Source: Sphingosinicella microcystinivorans (GTDB taxonomy: Bacteria; Pseudomonadota; Alphaproteobacteria; Sphingomonadales; Sphingomonadaceae). Taken from it: a stretch of DNA of 64,000 bases. The position numbers and the translations under genes were made by a program. Each line of letters begins with the position of its first letter. The first letter of the stretch is position 1. The stretch is from NCBI RefSeq assembly GCF_003634215.1, contig NZ_RBWX01000013.1, positions 1 through 64,000 of the forward strand. Reading direction: 5' to 3'. The notes beneath the pieces are model-generated. The model saw only the letters and a program-made list of their open reading frames with translations, was not told the DNA's origin and did not search any database. Below, one piece after another: positions 39,016 through 48,438 of this stretch.

Positions 39016-40572
39016 ATGTTTGGAATCCGCGCTGTTTATCATAGCTTCTGGATCAAGTTCGGCGCGGCCCTGGCCCTCGTCGCACTCGGCGATGCGCTTT
39101 TTTATCAAATGGACCGCGGAGGAAGCACGATCGGCGTGTTTGCAGGCGCGTGGCTGGTGGCTGCATTGGCGGCTGGTCGGGCCATGCGCCACGATAGGCG
39201 GGCGCTCATTTGCCTCGGCGCTGCCGGAATATTCGCCGCCGCGCTGGTCCTCAACCCAAGCCCTTTGGCGTGGGTGCTGTTCTGGACCACACTCAGCATG
39301 GCCGCCCTGCTTCCGGGAACCGCCGCCTTTGATGATGCATGGCGCTGGCTGCAACGCCTGGTGGTGCACGGGTGCCTCAACATGATCGGACCGGCCATCG
39401 ACAGCTTCAAGCTTCGCCGACTGCACAGCTTTCCGTCCTGGCAACATGGTATGCGCGGCCTGTTACCCATACTTGTGCTGCCGCTCATCGGTAGCGCTGT
39501 CATCCTTACCCTGTTCTCGGCTGCAAACCCCGTGATCGGCGATATGTTCAGCAGACTTTCGCTTCCTGCGCTGTCGGCGTCACAGGTTTTTCGGGCGATC
39601 TTCTGGGCGATGCTGTTCACAGTGGTTTGGGGTGCGTTTCGGCCCCGCCGTACCAACAGGCTGCTCTCAACGTTCGACGGCACGGGCGACATGGACCTGC
39701 CTGGCGTCAACGTCCTCTCGATCCTGCTCTCGCTCGCGCTCTTCAACATGCTGTTCCTGCTGCAGAATGCTTTGGATATCGCCTACCTCTGGGGCGGCGT
39801 TCCACTTCCGGACGGGATGACGCTTGCGGAGTATGCCCATAGAGGCGCCTATCCGCTGATCGGCACGGCGCTGCTCGCCGGCGGCTTTGTCATCGTGACG
39901 CTGCGCCCCGGATCGCGGACTGCCTCGCACCCGCACATTCGCACACTGCTTGTGCTTTGGATCGGACAGAACATCTTTCTGGTCGCGTCCACCATGCTGC
40001 GCACCCTCGATTATGTGGAAGCCTATTCGCTGACCCGCATGCGCATTGCCGCGCTTGCCTGGATGGCGCTCGTGGCGATCGGCCTCGCGCTCATCTGCTG
40101 GCGAATGCTGCGCAGCAAAAGCACGTCCTGGCTGATCAATACCAACTGCGCAGTTGCGGCCTTTGTCCTCGCCGCCTTCTGCTTCGTCGACACAGGGGCA
40201 ATGGCCGCCGCCTGGAACGTGCGCCACGCGCGGGAGGTCGGCGGGAAAGGTGCCGCGCTTGACCTCTGCTATCTGAACAGCCTCGGTGGCTCCGCGCTGC
40301 TTTCGCTCGTGTACCTCGAACAGCAGCGCCTTGCGCCGCGTTTTGCAGCCCGCGTGCAACGCGTGCGCCACGACGTGCTGGGGGACGTGGCCCGGGAGCA
40401 GCAGAACGGTTCCTGGACGGTCCGCAACGCCCTGCGGCTGCAGAATGCAAAGCGGCAGCTCGGCAACCCCGTCCCGTTGCCGTACGATAACTGGGATTGC
40501 GCAGGCCGGCTCATCCGCCCCGCGCCTTCTCCCGCACCGCCAGCGCCGTTGACAGCGCCGGCTACGCAATGA
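39016..40572 (+). CDS. DUF4153/DUF4173-like membrane protein
   Basis: This 518-aa protein has about ten to twelve hydrophobic segments. A central block (ALDIAYLWGGVPLPDGMTLAEYAHRGAYPL) and a following TLDYVEAYSLTRMRIAALAWM are typical of DUF4173 proteins. The C terminus is hydrophilic and Pro-rich. Its function is unknown. ATG 39016 follows GGGAGAG. The gene is ten bases before the response regulator, and the three genes look like one operon, so the membrane protein may act with or be sensed by the two-component system. Confidence 0.75.
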   Translation: MFGIRAVYHSFWIKFGAALALVALGDALFYQMDRGGSTIGVFAGAWLVAALAAGRAMRHDRRALICLGAAGIFAAALVLNPSPLAWVLFWTTLSMAALLPGTAAFDDAWRWLQRLVVHGCLNMIGPAIDSFKLRRLHSFPSWQHGMRGLLPILVLPLIGSAVILTLFSAANPVIGDMFSRLSLPALSASQVFRAIFWAMLFTVVWGAFRPRRTNRLLSTFDGTGDMDLPGVNVLSILLSLALFNMLFLLQNALDIAYLWGGVPLPDGMTLAEYAHRGAYPLIGTALLAGGFVIVTLRPGSRTASHPHIRTLLVLWIGQNIFLVASTMLRTLDYVEAYSLTRMRIAALAWMALVAIGLALICWRMLRSKSTSWLINTNCAVAAFVLAAFCFVDTGAMAAAWNVRHAREVGGKGAALDLCYLNSLGGSALLSLVYLEQQRLAPRFAARVQRVRHDVLGDVAREQQNGSWTVRNALRLQNAKRQLGNPVPLPYDNWDCAGRLIRPAPSPAPPAPLTAPATQ

Positions 40573-40582
40573 TCATGCAGAC

Positions 40583-41284
40583 ATGCCGCGCAAGATCTTG
40601 ATCGTCGACGACGATGCCCATATCCGCCAACTGCTGGCGTTCGCGCTTGAGAAAGCGGGGCTTCAGACGGCGGACGCTGCGGACGGACAAGCCGGACTGG
40701 AGGCCGCCGCGACGGGCAAGCCCGACCTTGTGATCCTCGATATCAACATGCCGAAGATGGACGGGCTTGAGGTGTGCCGCCGCCTGCGGCGCCTGGGCGA
40801 CACGCCGATCCTCTTTCTCTCGTCCCGTGACGAGGAGATCGACCGGGTCGTGGGTATCGAGCTTGGCGCCGACGACTATGTCGTGAAGCCTTTCAGCCCT
40901 CGAGAGGTTGTCGCGCGAGTTCTCACGATCCTGCGGCGGACCAGACCGAAGGCGGACTTGCCTGAACAGAGCCGCATGCGCCATGGCAGACTGTCGCTCG
41001 ACCTCGATGGCTGGCAGGCACGATGGCAGGATCGAGACGTGGCGCTGACCGTCACCGAGTTCAGCATATTGCGGACGCTCGCATCGGCGCCGGGGCGCAT
41101 CTTCAGCCGGGACGCCATCATCGACCATTTGCATGGGCCGGGATTTGCCATCACCGACCGCACGATCGACAGTCACGTCCGCAACCTTCGCCAGAAGTTC
41201 GAAGCAGCCGGCTGCCTTGATCTCATCGAGACGCGTCCGGGCATCGGTTATCGCCTCGGGAGCTGCGACGGCCCGGCGGTATGA
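40583..41284 (+). CDS. OmpR-family response regulator
   Basis: This 233-aa protein has a receiver domain (KILIVDDDAHIRQLL) with phosphoacceptor D53 in LVILDINMPKMDG and K at YVVKPF. It is followed by an OmpR/PhoB winged-helix output domain (SILRTLASAPGRIFSRDAII, RTIDSHVRNLRQKFE). Its stop overlaps the kinase start (ATGA, 41281-41284). CreB- or BaeR-like pairs have this layout, but the signal and targets are not visible. Confidence 0.93.
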   Translation: MPRKILIVDDDAHIRQLLAFALEKAGLQTADAADGQAGLEAAATGKPDLVILDINMPKMDGLEVCRRLRRLGDTPILFLSSRDEEIDRVVGIELGADDYVVKPFSPREVVARVLTILRRTRPKADLPEQSRMRHGRLSLDLDGWQARWQDRDVALTVTEFSILRTLASAPGRIFSRDAIIDHLHGPGFAITDRTIDSHVRNLRQKFEAAGCLDLIETRPGIGYRLGSCDGPAV

Positions 41285-42852
41285 TCGGCCGCGCAAAGGC
41301 TTTTGTGAAGCGGCACTGGCCGGCACTCAGGCTCCGCACGCTCATCTTCGCCATCCTCCTTTTTGTGGCGGCGCTACCGGGCTTCGGCGCGCTGTTTCTG
41401 CGCGTTTACGAGAACACGCTCGTCAGGCAGACCGAAGCGGAACTCGTCGCGCAGGCCGTCGCACTTGCCGCGACGGCGGAAAGCCTTTGGCCTCGCGCGA
41501 GCACGCCAGTGAACTCACGGCAAGGCGTGCCGGAGCTGCGGACCATGCGCACGGCGATCGATCTGCGCACGTCGGAGGTCCTGCCGGAACGACCACGCGC
41601 AGTTCGCATGCAAACGCCCGCAAGTCCTGAAGCTGTAAAGGCCGCGAAAATATTGGCGCCGATTCTGGAGGCGACCGAGCGAAAGACGCTTGCGTCGATT
41701 CAGCTGATCGATCGGCACGGACGGATCATCGCCGGTTATGAAACGGGTGGGCGCTATGCAGGTGTGCCTGAAGTCGAGGCTGCCCTGCGCGGGGAACAGC
41801 GAACGGTGTTTCGCCGCAATGGCGGTTACCAGCCGCGGTATTCGTTTGAATGGTTGAGCCGGGCCTCCGCGCTGCGGCTGCACCATGCCCACCCCATTGT
41901 CGTGAACGGTCAGGTCGAAGGCGTGCTGCTGCTTTCGCGTTCGCCGCGCGCACTCTTCCGAGGGCTCTACGAGGACCGGGGCAAAATTCTTGTCGGGGTA
42001 GCGGTGATCTTCTTCCTGCTTGTCCTTTTGTCAGGTGTTCTCGCTCGAGCGATCGTTCGTCCAGTCGAGGCGCTCAGCCGCGCCACTCGAGATGTCGCCG
42101 AAGGGCGCGGCAGGGTTCCGCCGGAACCGGAGCTTTCGGTCGTGGAAATTCGGCAGTTGTATGCGGATTTCAGAACAATGGCCGAAAGCCTCGAACGCCG
42201 ATCGAGCTACATCAGGGACTTCGCCGCTTCCGTCAGCCATGAGTTCAAGACGCCACTGGCAGGCATCCGCGGCGCGATCGAACTGATCGAGGACCACGGG
42301 GACGCGATGAGCCCAAAGGACCGGCACACGTTCCTCGCCAACATGTCGGCAGATGCCGATCGCCTCTCCGTTCTGGTCGGCAGGCTGATGGAACTCGCCA
42401 AGGCCGACATGCGCGTTCCGGACTCCGCCTCGTGTACGGACCTTGCTGCCGCGCTTGGCCATGTTGCCGACAGCTTCCGGAGTACCGCATTCAGCATAGA
42501 GATTGTCTGTCCGCACGACTTGCCGAGCGCCCGCATTGAAGGGACAGCGTTCGAAGCGATCGCGACCGCGCTCATCGAGAACAGCCGGCAAGCGGGCGCG
42601 ACCTCGATGAGGATCGCCGCGGGGCAGGATGCGGACACAATTCGCGTCGACTTCGTCGACAACGGCCCCGGAATAGCTGAAGGGGACCGCGACCGGGTCT
42701 TCTCGCCGTTTTTTACGAGCAAACGAGATCAGGGAGGCAGCGGTTTGGGGCTGTCCATTGCACGCGCATTGGCGTTGGCGAACGATGCGGACCTGCGCCT
42801 GGATCCGTCGGAAGCCGGCGCTACGTTCAGACTGGCCATGCGGCTAGCTTGA
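41281..42852 (+). CDS. Sensor histidine kinase
   Basis: This 523-aa membrane kinase has one helix at about 20-40, a periplasmic sensor of about 195 residues, a second helix (ILVGVAVIFFLLVLLSGVLA) and a HAMP linker. The HisKA box is FAASVSHEFKTPLAGIRG with H320. The ATPase part has VDNGPGIAEGDRDRVFSPF and GGSGLGLSIARALA. The layout resembles CreC. It is translationally coupled to the response regulator and lies in an operon with the DUF4173-like protein. Confidence 0.92.
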   Translation: MIGRAKAFVKRHWPALRLRTLIFAILLFVAALPGFGALFLRVYENTLVRQTEAELVAQAVALAATAESLWPRASTPVNSRQGVPELRTMRTAIDLRTSEVLPERPRAVRMQTPASPEAVKAAKILAPILEATERKTLASIQLIDRHGRIIAGYETGGRYAGVPEVEAALRGEQRTVFRRNGGYQPRYSFEWLSRASALRLHHAHPIVVNGQVEGVLLLSRSPRALFRGLYEDRGKILVGVAVIFFLLVLLSGVLARAIVRPVEALSRATRDVAEGRGRVPPEPELSVVEIRQLYADFRTMAESLERRSSYIRDFAASVSHEFKTPLAGIRGAIELIEDHGDAMSPKDRHTFLANMSADADRLSVLVGRLMELAKADMRVPDSASCTDLAAALGHVADSFRSTAFSIEIVCPHDLPSARIEGTAFEAIATALIENSRQAGATSMRIAAGQDADTIRVDFVDNGPGIAEGDRDRVFSPFFTSKRDQGGSGLGLSIARALALANDADLRLDPSEAGATFRLAMRLA

Positions 42853-42917
42853 AACGCGGGGGCGGAATCAAAAAGACAAAAATCTATCTTAATTTTCAAT
42901 CACCCCCGTGCGCGTCA

Positions 42918-42937
42918 TTGACAGGCTTTGACAGGCT
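42918..42937 (+). repeat. Tandem 10-mer upstream of GNAT gene
   Basis: TTGACAGGCT is present twice in perfect tandem, 17 bases before the GNAT start. Each copy contains TTGACA, the consensus -35 hexamer, so the repeat may duplicate a promoter element; no strong -10 box is evident downstream. Confidence 0.55.
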
Positions 42938-42954
42938 TTTTCAGAGTATCGGAC

Positions 42955-43509
42955 ATGCAGATCATTGAAACCGAGCGCCTGATCCTCAGGCCCTTCCGGG
43001 AGGGCGATGCAGCGGATCTTTTCGCTTATCTGCGCGCGCCAACCGCCCCTTGTTTCCTCTCGCTTAAACTCTCGGACCTCGCCCAGGCGGAGGCCGAGGT
43101 CAGGAAGCGCGCGGTTGACGAGGGCAGCGTGGCAATATGCCTGAAGGAGACCGGTCAGGTCATCGGTGATCTGTTCGGCGGAGCCGGAGACGAGGAGGAG
43201 GACGGGACCGCCTCAGTCGGCTGGCACCTCAATCCGCAGTTCGGTGGTCGGGGATATGCGTTTGAAGCCGCGAAAGCCCTGTTCGACCATCTTTTCCGCG
43301 TAATGGGCTTTCGCCGACTTTATGCCTATGTCGAGGACCACAACACGCCCTCGCAGCGCCTGTGCGAAAAGCTGGGCATGCGCCGGGAAGGCGTTTTCAT
43401 CGAGTTCGTATCGTTCACCAACGACGATGCGGGCAATCCGATCTACGAAAACACCATGCAATACGCCATCCTGCGCCGCGAGTGGATGTCTGGCGCGTCA
43501 GCCGTTTGA
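42955..43509 (+). CDS. GNAT acetyltransferase, RimJ/RimL-like
   Basis: This 184-aa protein starts IETERLILRPFREGDA, the hallmark of RimJ/RimL-type GNATs that acetylate protein N termini or small molecules. The acetyl-CoA motif is NPQFGGRGYAFEAAKALFD, and AYVEDHNTPSQRLCEKLGM closes the fold. ATG 42955 is chosen because it gives the exact family start; an earlier ATG at 42928 lies inside the tandem repeat. The substrate is unknown. Confidence 0.85.
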   Translation: MQIIETERLILRPFREGDAADLFAYLRAPTAPCFLSLKLSDLAQAEAEVRKRAVDEGSVAICLKETGQVIGDLFGGAGDEEEDGTASVGWHLNPQFGGRGYAFEAAKALFDHLFRVMGFRRLYAYVEDHNTPSQRLCEKLGMRREGVFIEFVSFTNDDAGNPIYENTMQYAILRREWMSGASAV

Positions 43510-43586
43510 CGGCCGCTTGGCGGGACCGGCCGCGTTGAATGCGGGCGATAACGTGGACGTCGTTTTCCTCGTCTCCCGGCGAACGC

Positions 43587-44267
43587 TCAGTCCGGGCGGC
43601 GGAGGAAGGCGACGTTCATGGGGCGGCGCAGGGTGAAGCCGATTGACTCGTAAAGCGTGATCGCGGGCGTGTTTGATGCGAAGGCGTGGAGGAAGGGCTG
43701 CGCGCCGCTTTCGAAGATCGCCTGCATGGCATGGAGCGAGAGCCGCTTGCCGAGGCCCTCGCCGCGATGATCGGGATGCGTGCAGACGCCGCTCAGCTCC
43801 GTGTAGCCGGGCTGGCGCATCCGTTCCCCCGCCATGGCGATGAGCGCGCCGTTATGGCGCACGCCCCAGAACCGGCCGAGCGCCAACGCTTCGAGCGAGA
43901 AGGGGCCGGGTTTCGTCAGTTCCGCGAGGGCGAGCATCGCCTCTGCATCGTCCCAGTCGAGGGGCACGATCTCCGGATCGGGAAGCGGGTGGGGCGGCTG
44001 CACTGCGAGCATCTGGACGGCATCCGCGGTCGATACGGTTCCAAAGCCCGGCGGCGGCACGATGGGATCGGCCATCAGCAGGACCATAGTTTCCCCCGGA
44101 GCCGCAAGCGCACCAAGCGCGGCGAGCGCGGCCGGGCTGTTGTCGATGCTTGCTGCCATTGGGCCGATGGACGTGCGGTAGCGGCGCGCGAGGGCACTGC
44201 CCTCCGCAACATCGGCATGTAGTGTGCTGAGTGCGTGCCAGATCGGCCGGTCGAGAACAGGCGCCAT
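43587..44267 (-). CDS. GNAT acetyltransferase
   Basis: This 226-aa protein has its GNAT core in the second half: ELSGVCTHPDHRGEGLGKRLSLH binds acetyl-CoA, and LHAFASNTPAITLYESIGF follows. The first half (FSLEALALGRFWGV and earlier) resembles the FR47-like subgroup. ATG 44267 shares one base with the stop of the upstream MarR gene (TGATG), so translation is coupled and expression probably follows MarR autoregulation. The substrate is unknown. Confidence 0.82.
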   Translation of the reverse strand: MAPVLDRPIWHALSTLHADVAEGSALARRYRTSIGPMAASIDNSPAALAALGALAAPGETMVLLMADPIVPPPGFGTVSTADAVQMLAVQPPHPLPDPEIVPLDWDDAEAMLALAELTKPGPFSLEALALGRFWGVRHNGALIAMAGERMRQPGYTELSGVCTHPDHRGEGLGKRLSLHAMQAIFESGAQPFLHAFASNTPAITLYESIGFTLRRPMNVAFLRRPD

Positions 44268-44764
44268 CACAGCGACGGTTCCTCTTTCAGCGCGGCGATG
44301 CGCTCGGGCAGGGGGATAGCGTGAAGTGCTGCCTCCAGCGCATCGAGCTGATCGAGCAGCGGCCCCGCGAGCGGTGCACACAGATGGGCGACCGCGCGAT
44401 CGATCTGCGGCCACATTTCGGCCCGCAGACGTGCCACGAGCGCCTTTCCGGCTCGCGAGAGCGCGACGAGGCGGACACGCGCATCGCCTTCGGATTTCAG
44501 GACTTCAAGAGAGCCCGCCTCGACAAGAAGCCCCACCGCGCGCGTGGCCCCTGGCTGCGTAATGCCGAGCGCAAGCGCGAGATCGCCGACGGTGACCGGG
44601 CCGAGCCGCTCAACGGCCACAAGCACCGGGCACTGGCTTGCCTGAACGGATAGTCCTCCCGCATCGAGAACGCGCTGCGTTTCCGATTGCAGCTGTTCCC
44701 CGATCCTTCGCAGCCTGGTGCCAAGAGACAAGTGACCGAGCGCGCGCACGACATCTTCGACCAT
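44267..44764 (-). CDS. MarR-family transcriptional regulator
   Basis: This 165-aa winged-helix regulator contains GPVTVGDLALALGITQPGATRAVGLL as the DNA-recognition region and EGDARVRLVALSRAGKALV as the wing. It is the first gene of a two-gene unit with a GNAT. A perfect 7-bp inverted repeat lies 23 bases upstream of its start, a likely self-operator. MarR-GNAT pairs are common; the ligand cannot be predicted. Confidence 0.88.
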   Translation of the reverse strand: MVEDVVRALGHLSLGTRLRRIGEQLQSETQRVLDAGGLSVQASQCPVLVAVERLGPVTVGDLALALGITQPGATRAVGLLVEAGSLEVLKSEGDARVRLVALSRAGKALVARLRAEMWPQIDRAVAHLCAPLAGPLLDQLDALEAALHAIPLPERIAALKEEPSL

Positions 44765-44787
44765 GATTCATTCAATCCATAAGTAGA

Positions 44788-44805
44788 TATATAACTGATT
44801 ATATA
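44788..44805. promoter_or_regulatory. Probable MarR operator
   Basis: TATATAA-CTGA-TTATATA is a perfect 7-bp inverted repeat with a 4-base spacer. It sits in an unusually AT-rich stretch just upstream of the MarR start and within the divergent region toward sdaA. MarR dimers bind palindromes of this length, often over their own promoter. Confidence 0.65.
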
Positions 44806-44971
44806 AATGCATATCGCAGGAGACAAGGGGCAAGACCAAGAAGTCGGCACGACAACATCAGCGGGGCTGGCAAAGGGCACTACGATCGCGACGGCCTGAA
44901 CGGCGCAGGTGGCGAGGCGCGGGCTTTGCGCTTAAAAGACCCTCGAAGTTGGACGAGGGACCGGAACGCGC

Positions 44972-46387
<1,416 letters not shown>

Positions 46388-46400
46388 TCCAGCGCGCCTG

Positions 46401-47567
46401 ATGCTGCCGCCGCCGATCGACTGGCGCGAGGCCGGGCTCGGCATCGGCGAGACCGTGCCCGAGGATCGTCGCGTGACGGGCGCGAACTGGCGGACGTGGC
46501 CGTTCAATCGCTGGGCATTCCAGCACACGCGGATGCTGGTGCCGTCCGTGCCGCTCGCGGGCGCGGATACACCTGCGCCGCTTCCCGAAAGCCCCGCCGA
46601 TCTTTCCGGGCTGCGCTTCGCAGGCGAAGACGGCGAGACGATCGACTGGGAAACCTATGTCGCCTCCACCTACACGGACGCGATGATCGTGCTGCACCGG
46701 GGCGCGGTGATCTACGAAACCTATCGCAACGGCATGACCGCGGGGACGCCGCATCACCTGTTCTCCGTGACCAAGTCGGTTGTCGGCCTGGTCGCGGAAC
46801 AGCTGATCGCGGACGGTGCAATTACGGCGGACCTGCCAACCGCGGCGGCGGTGCCGGAACTTGGAACAAGCGCGTTCGCGGGAACGACGCTGCGGCAGCT
46901 TCTCGACATGACGGACGGCATCGCCTTCGACGAGGACTACGCCAATCTCAATTCCGACGTGCATCGCTATTCGGCGAGCTATTGGACGCCGGAAGTGGCG
47001 CCGGGCGGGACTTTGCCCGCACTCGCAACACTCGACCGCCGCGAGGCCGCGCCGGGAACCGCGTTCCGCTACCGCACGCCGGTCGCCGATGCCGCCGCAT
47101 GGGTGCTGCGCCGTGCCACAGGACGCTCGCTGGCGAGCCTCGTTTCCGAACATGTCTGGCGGCCGGCGAGATGCGGCGACGCAGCGCATTTCCTGCTCGA
47201 TACGGGCGGCCACGAGATCGCCGGATCGGGGCTGAACGCCACCGCCCGCGATCTGGCGCGGCTGGCGCGTTTCCTGATGGCCGGCGGCCCGGTGGCGGAC
47301 GCGCTGATCGCGGGCGGCGACCGCGGGCTGTTCGCAGTGGGCGCGGCAAACATGCGCCCCGACCATAGTTATCGCGGCTTCTGGTGGGTGAACCACGCGC
47401 CGCCGGCCGCATTGATAGCGATGGGCGTGTATGGCCAGCGATTGCATATCGAGCCGGAAAACGACCTTGCGATCATCCGACTCGCTTCGACACCGCTTCC
47501 TTCCAATATCGCCAGCGACCCCCTGCACGGCCGCGCTTTCGCAGCCCTGCGCACGCACCTTCGCTGA
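46401..47567 (+). CDS. Serine hydrolase, beta-lactamase / 6-aminohexanoate-dimer hydrolase family
   Basis: This 388-aa protein belongs to the class C beta-lactamase-like hydrolases. The nucleophile motif S-x-x-K is S122-V-T-K125 in HLFSVTKSVVGLVAEQL. The motif YRTP near residue 220 may supply the Tyr of the second motif. The region WVNHAPPAALIAMGVYGQRLHIEP matches the end of NylB-like proteins, in which an amide or ester is cleaved. No signal peptide is visible, so it is probably cytoplasmic. ATG 46401 is chosen; a TTG at 46374 would overlap sdaA. Confidence 0.8.
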   Translation: MLPPPIDWREAGLGIGETVPEDRRVTGANWRTWPFNRWAFQHTRMLVPSVPLAGADTPAPLPESPADLSGLRFAGEDGETIDWETYVASTYTDAMIVLHRGAVIYETYRNGMTAGTPHHLFSVTKSVVGLVAEQLIADGAITADLPTAAAVPELGTSAFAGTTLRQLLDMTDGIAFDEDYANLNSDVHRYSASYWTPEVAPGGTLPALATLDRREAAPGTAFRYRTPVADAAAWVLRRATGRSLASLVSEHVWRPARCGDAAHFLLDTGGHEIAGSGLNATARDLARLARFLMAGGPVADALIAGGDRGLFAVGAANMRPDHSYRGFWWVNHAPPAALIAMGVYGQRLHIEPENDLAIIRLASTPLPSNIASDPLHGRAFAALRTHLR

Positions 47568-47649
47568 CGCATTTCCGTCACCAGAGCGACGCTTGGCCGA
47601 AACACGCGCGTGCGAAATCCGCCATGGTCACACATCCGGGGGATACGCC

Positions 47650-48435
47650 ATGCGTCTCATTGAAAACACGGCCCGCGACACACGTCTCAGCATCCGCCTT
47701 GCAGACAGCGAGGCCGACGTTCGCGCCGCGCAGGCGCTGCGCTATCAGGTCTTTTTCCGCGACATGGGGGCTGCACCGGGCAGCGGCGCGAGCGGTCTCG
47801 ACATCGATCCCTACGACCGGTTCTGCGATCACCTGCTGGTTGAAGAGACGGGGGCGGACGGCGCGCGTGTCGTCGGCACGTACCGGCTGCTCCGCCAAAG
47901 TGTCGCGCATCATCACGGCGGCTTCTACAGCGCCTCCGAATACGACCTCGCCCCGCTCGAGGCGCACGCCGCACGGCACGGCGGCGAGCTTCTGGAACTC
48001 GGGCGCTCCTGCGTGGCGCCGGAATATCGCGACACGGCGACGATCCAGCTGCTGTGGCGCGGCATCGGCGATTATCTGGCGCAGCGGAGCATCGGCCACA
48101 TGTTCGGGTGCGCAAGCTTCCCCGGCACCGATCCCGATGTTCACGCCGCCGCGCTCGCCTATCTCCACCACAATCACCTCGCGCCGCAGGATCGCCGCGT
48201 GAGCGCGCACGCCAGGCACTTCACCGACATGGCAAGGCTTTCCATCGGCGGATACGATCCCAAGGCAGCCTGGCGCGCGCTGCCGCCGCTCATCAAGGGC
48301 TACCTGCGTGTCGGCGCAATGGTCGGTAGCGGCGCCTTCATCGACCGGCAGTTCAACACGATCGACGTGTTCATGATGATGCCGGTGGATGCCATCGCAG
48401 CACGCTACGCGAAGCGCTTCGGCGCAGCCGCCTAG
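47650..48435 (+). CDS. OlsB-like GNAT acyltransferase (ornithine-acyl-ACP type)
   Basis: This 261-aa protein matches the hemolysin-like GNAT family that includes OlsB, which transfers 3-hydroxyacyl chains from ACP to ornithine in ornithine-lipid synthesis. Typical parts are IRLADSEADVRAAQALRYQVFF, DPYDRFCDHLLVEE, LELGRSCVAPEYRD and FGCASFPGTD. No OlsA gene lies beside it, although a PlsC-like domain is elsewhere in the window. ATG 47650 follows GGGGGATA. It ends three bases before the convergent dnaE2 end. Confidence 0.78.
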   Translation: MRLIENTARDTRLSIRLADSEADVRAAQALRYQVFFRDMGAAPGSGASGLDIDPYDRFCDHLLVEETGADGARVVGTYRLLRQSVAHHHGGFYSASEYDLAPLEAHAARHGGELLELGRSCVAPEYRDTATIQLLWRGIGDYLAQRSIGHMFGCASFPGTDPDVHAAALAYLHHNHLAPQDRRVSAHARHFTDMARLSIGGYDPKAAWRALPPLIKGYLRVGAMVGSGAFIDRQFNTIDVFMMMPVDAIAARYAKRFGAAA

Positions 48436-48438
48436 GCC

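Noticed and set aside
42856-42912. Terminator after the histidine kinase
   Set aside because: The GC arms are short, the loop is about 35 bases and no T run follows, so it is not a convincing terminator.
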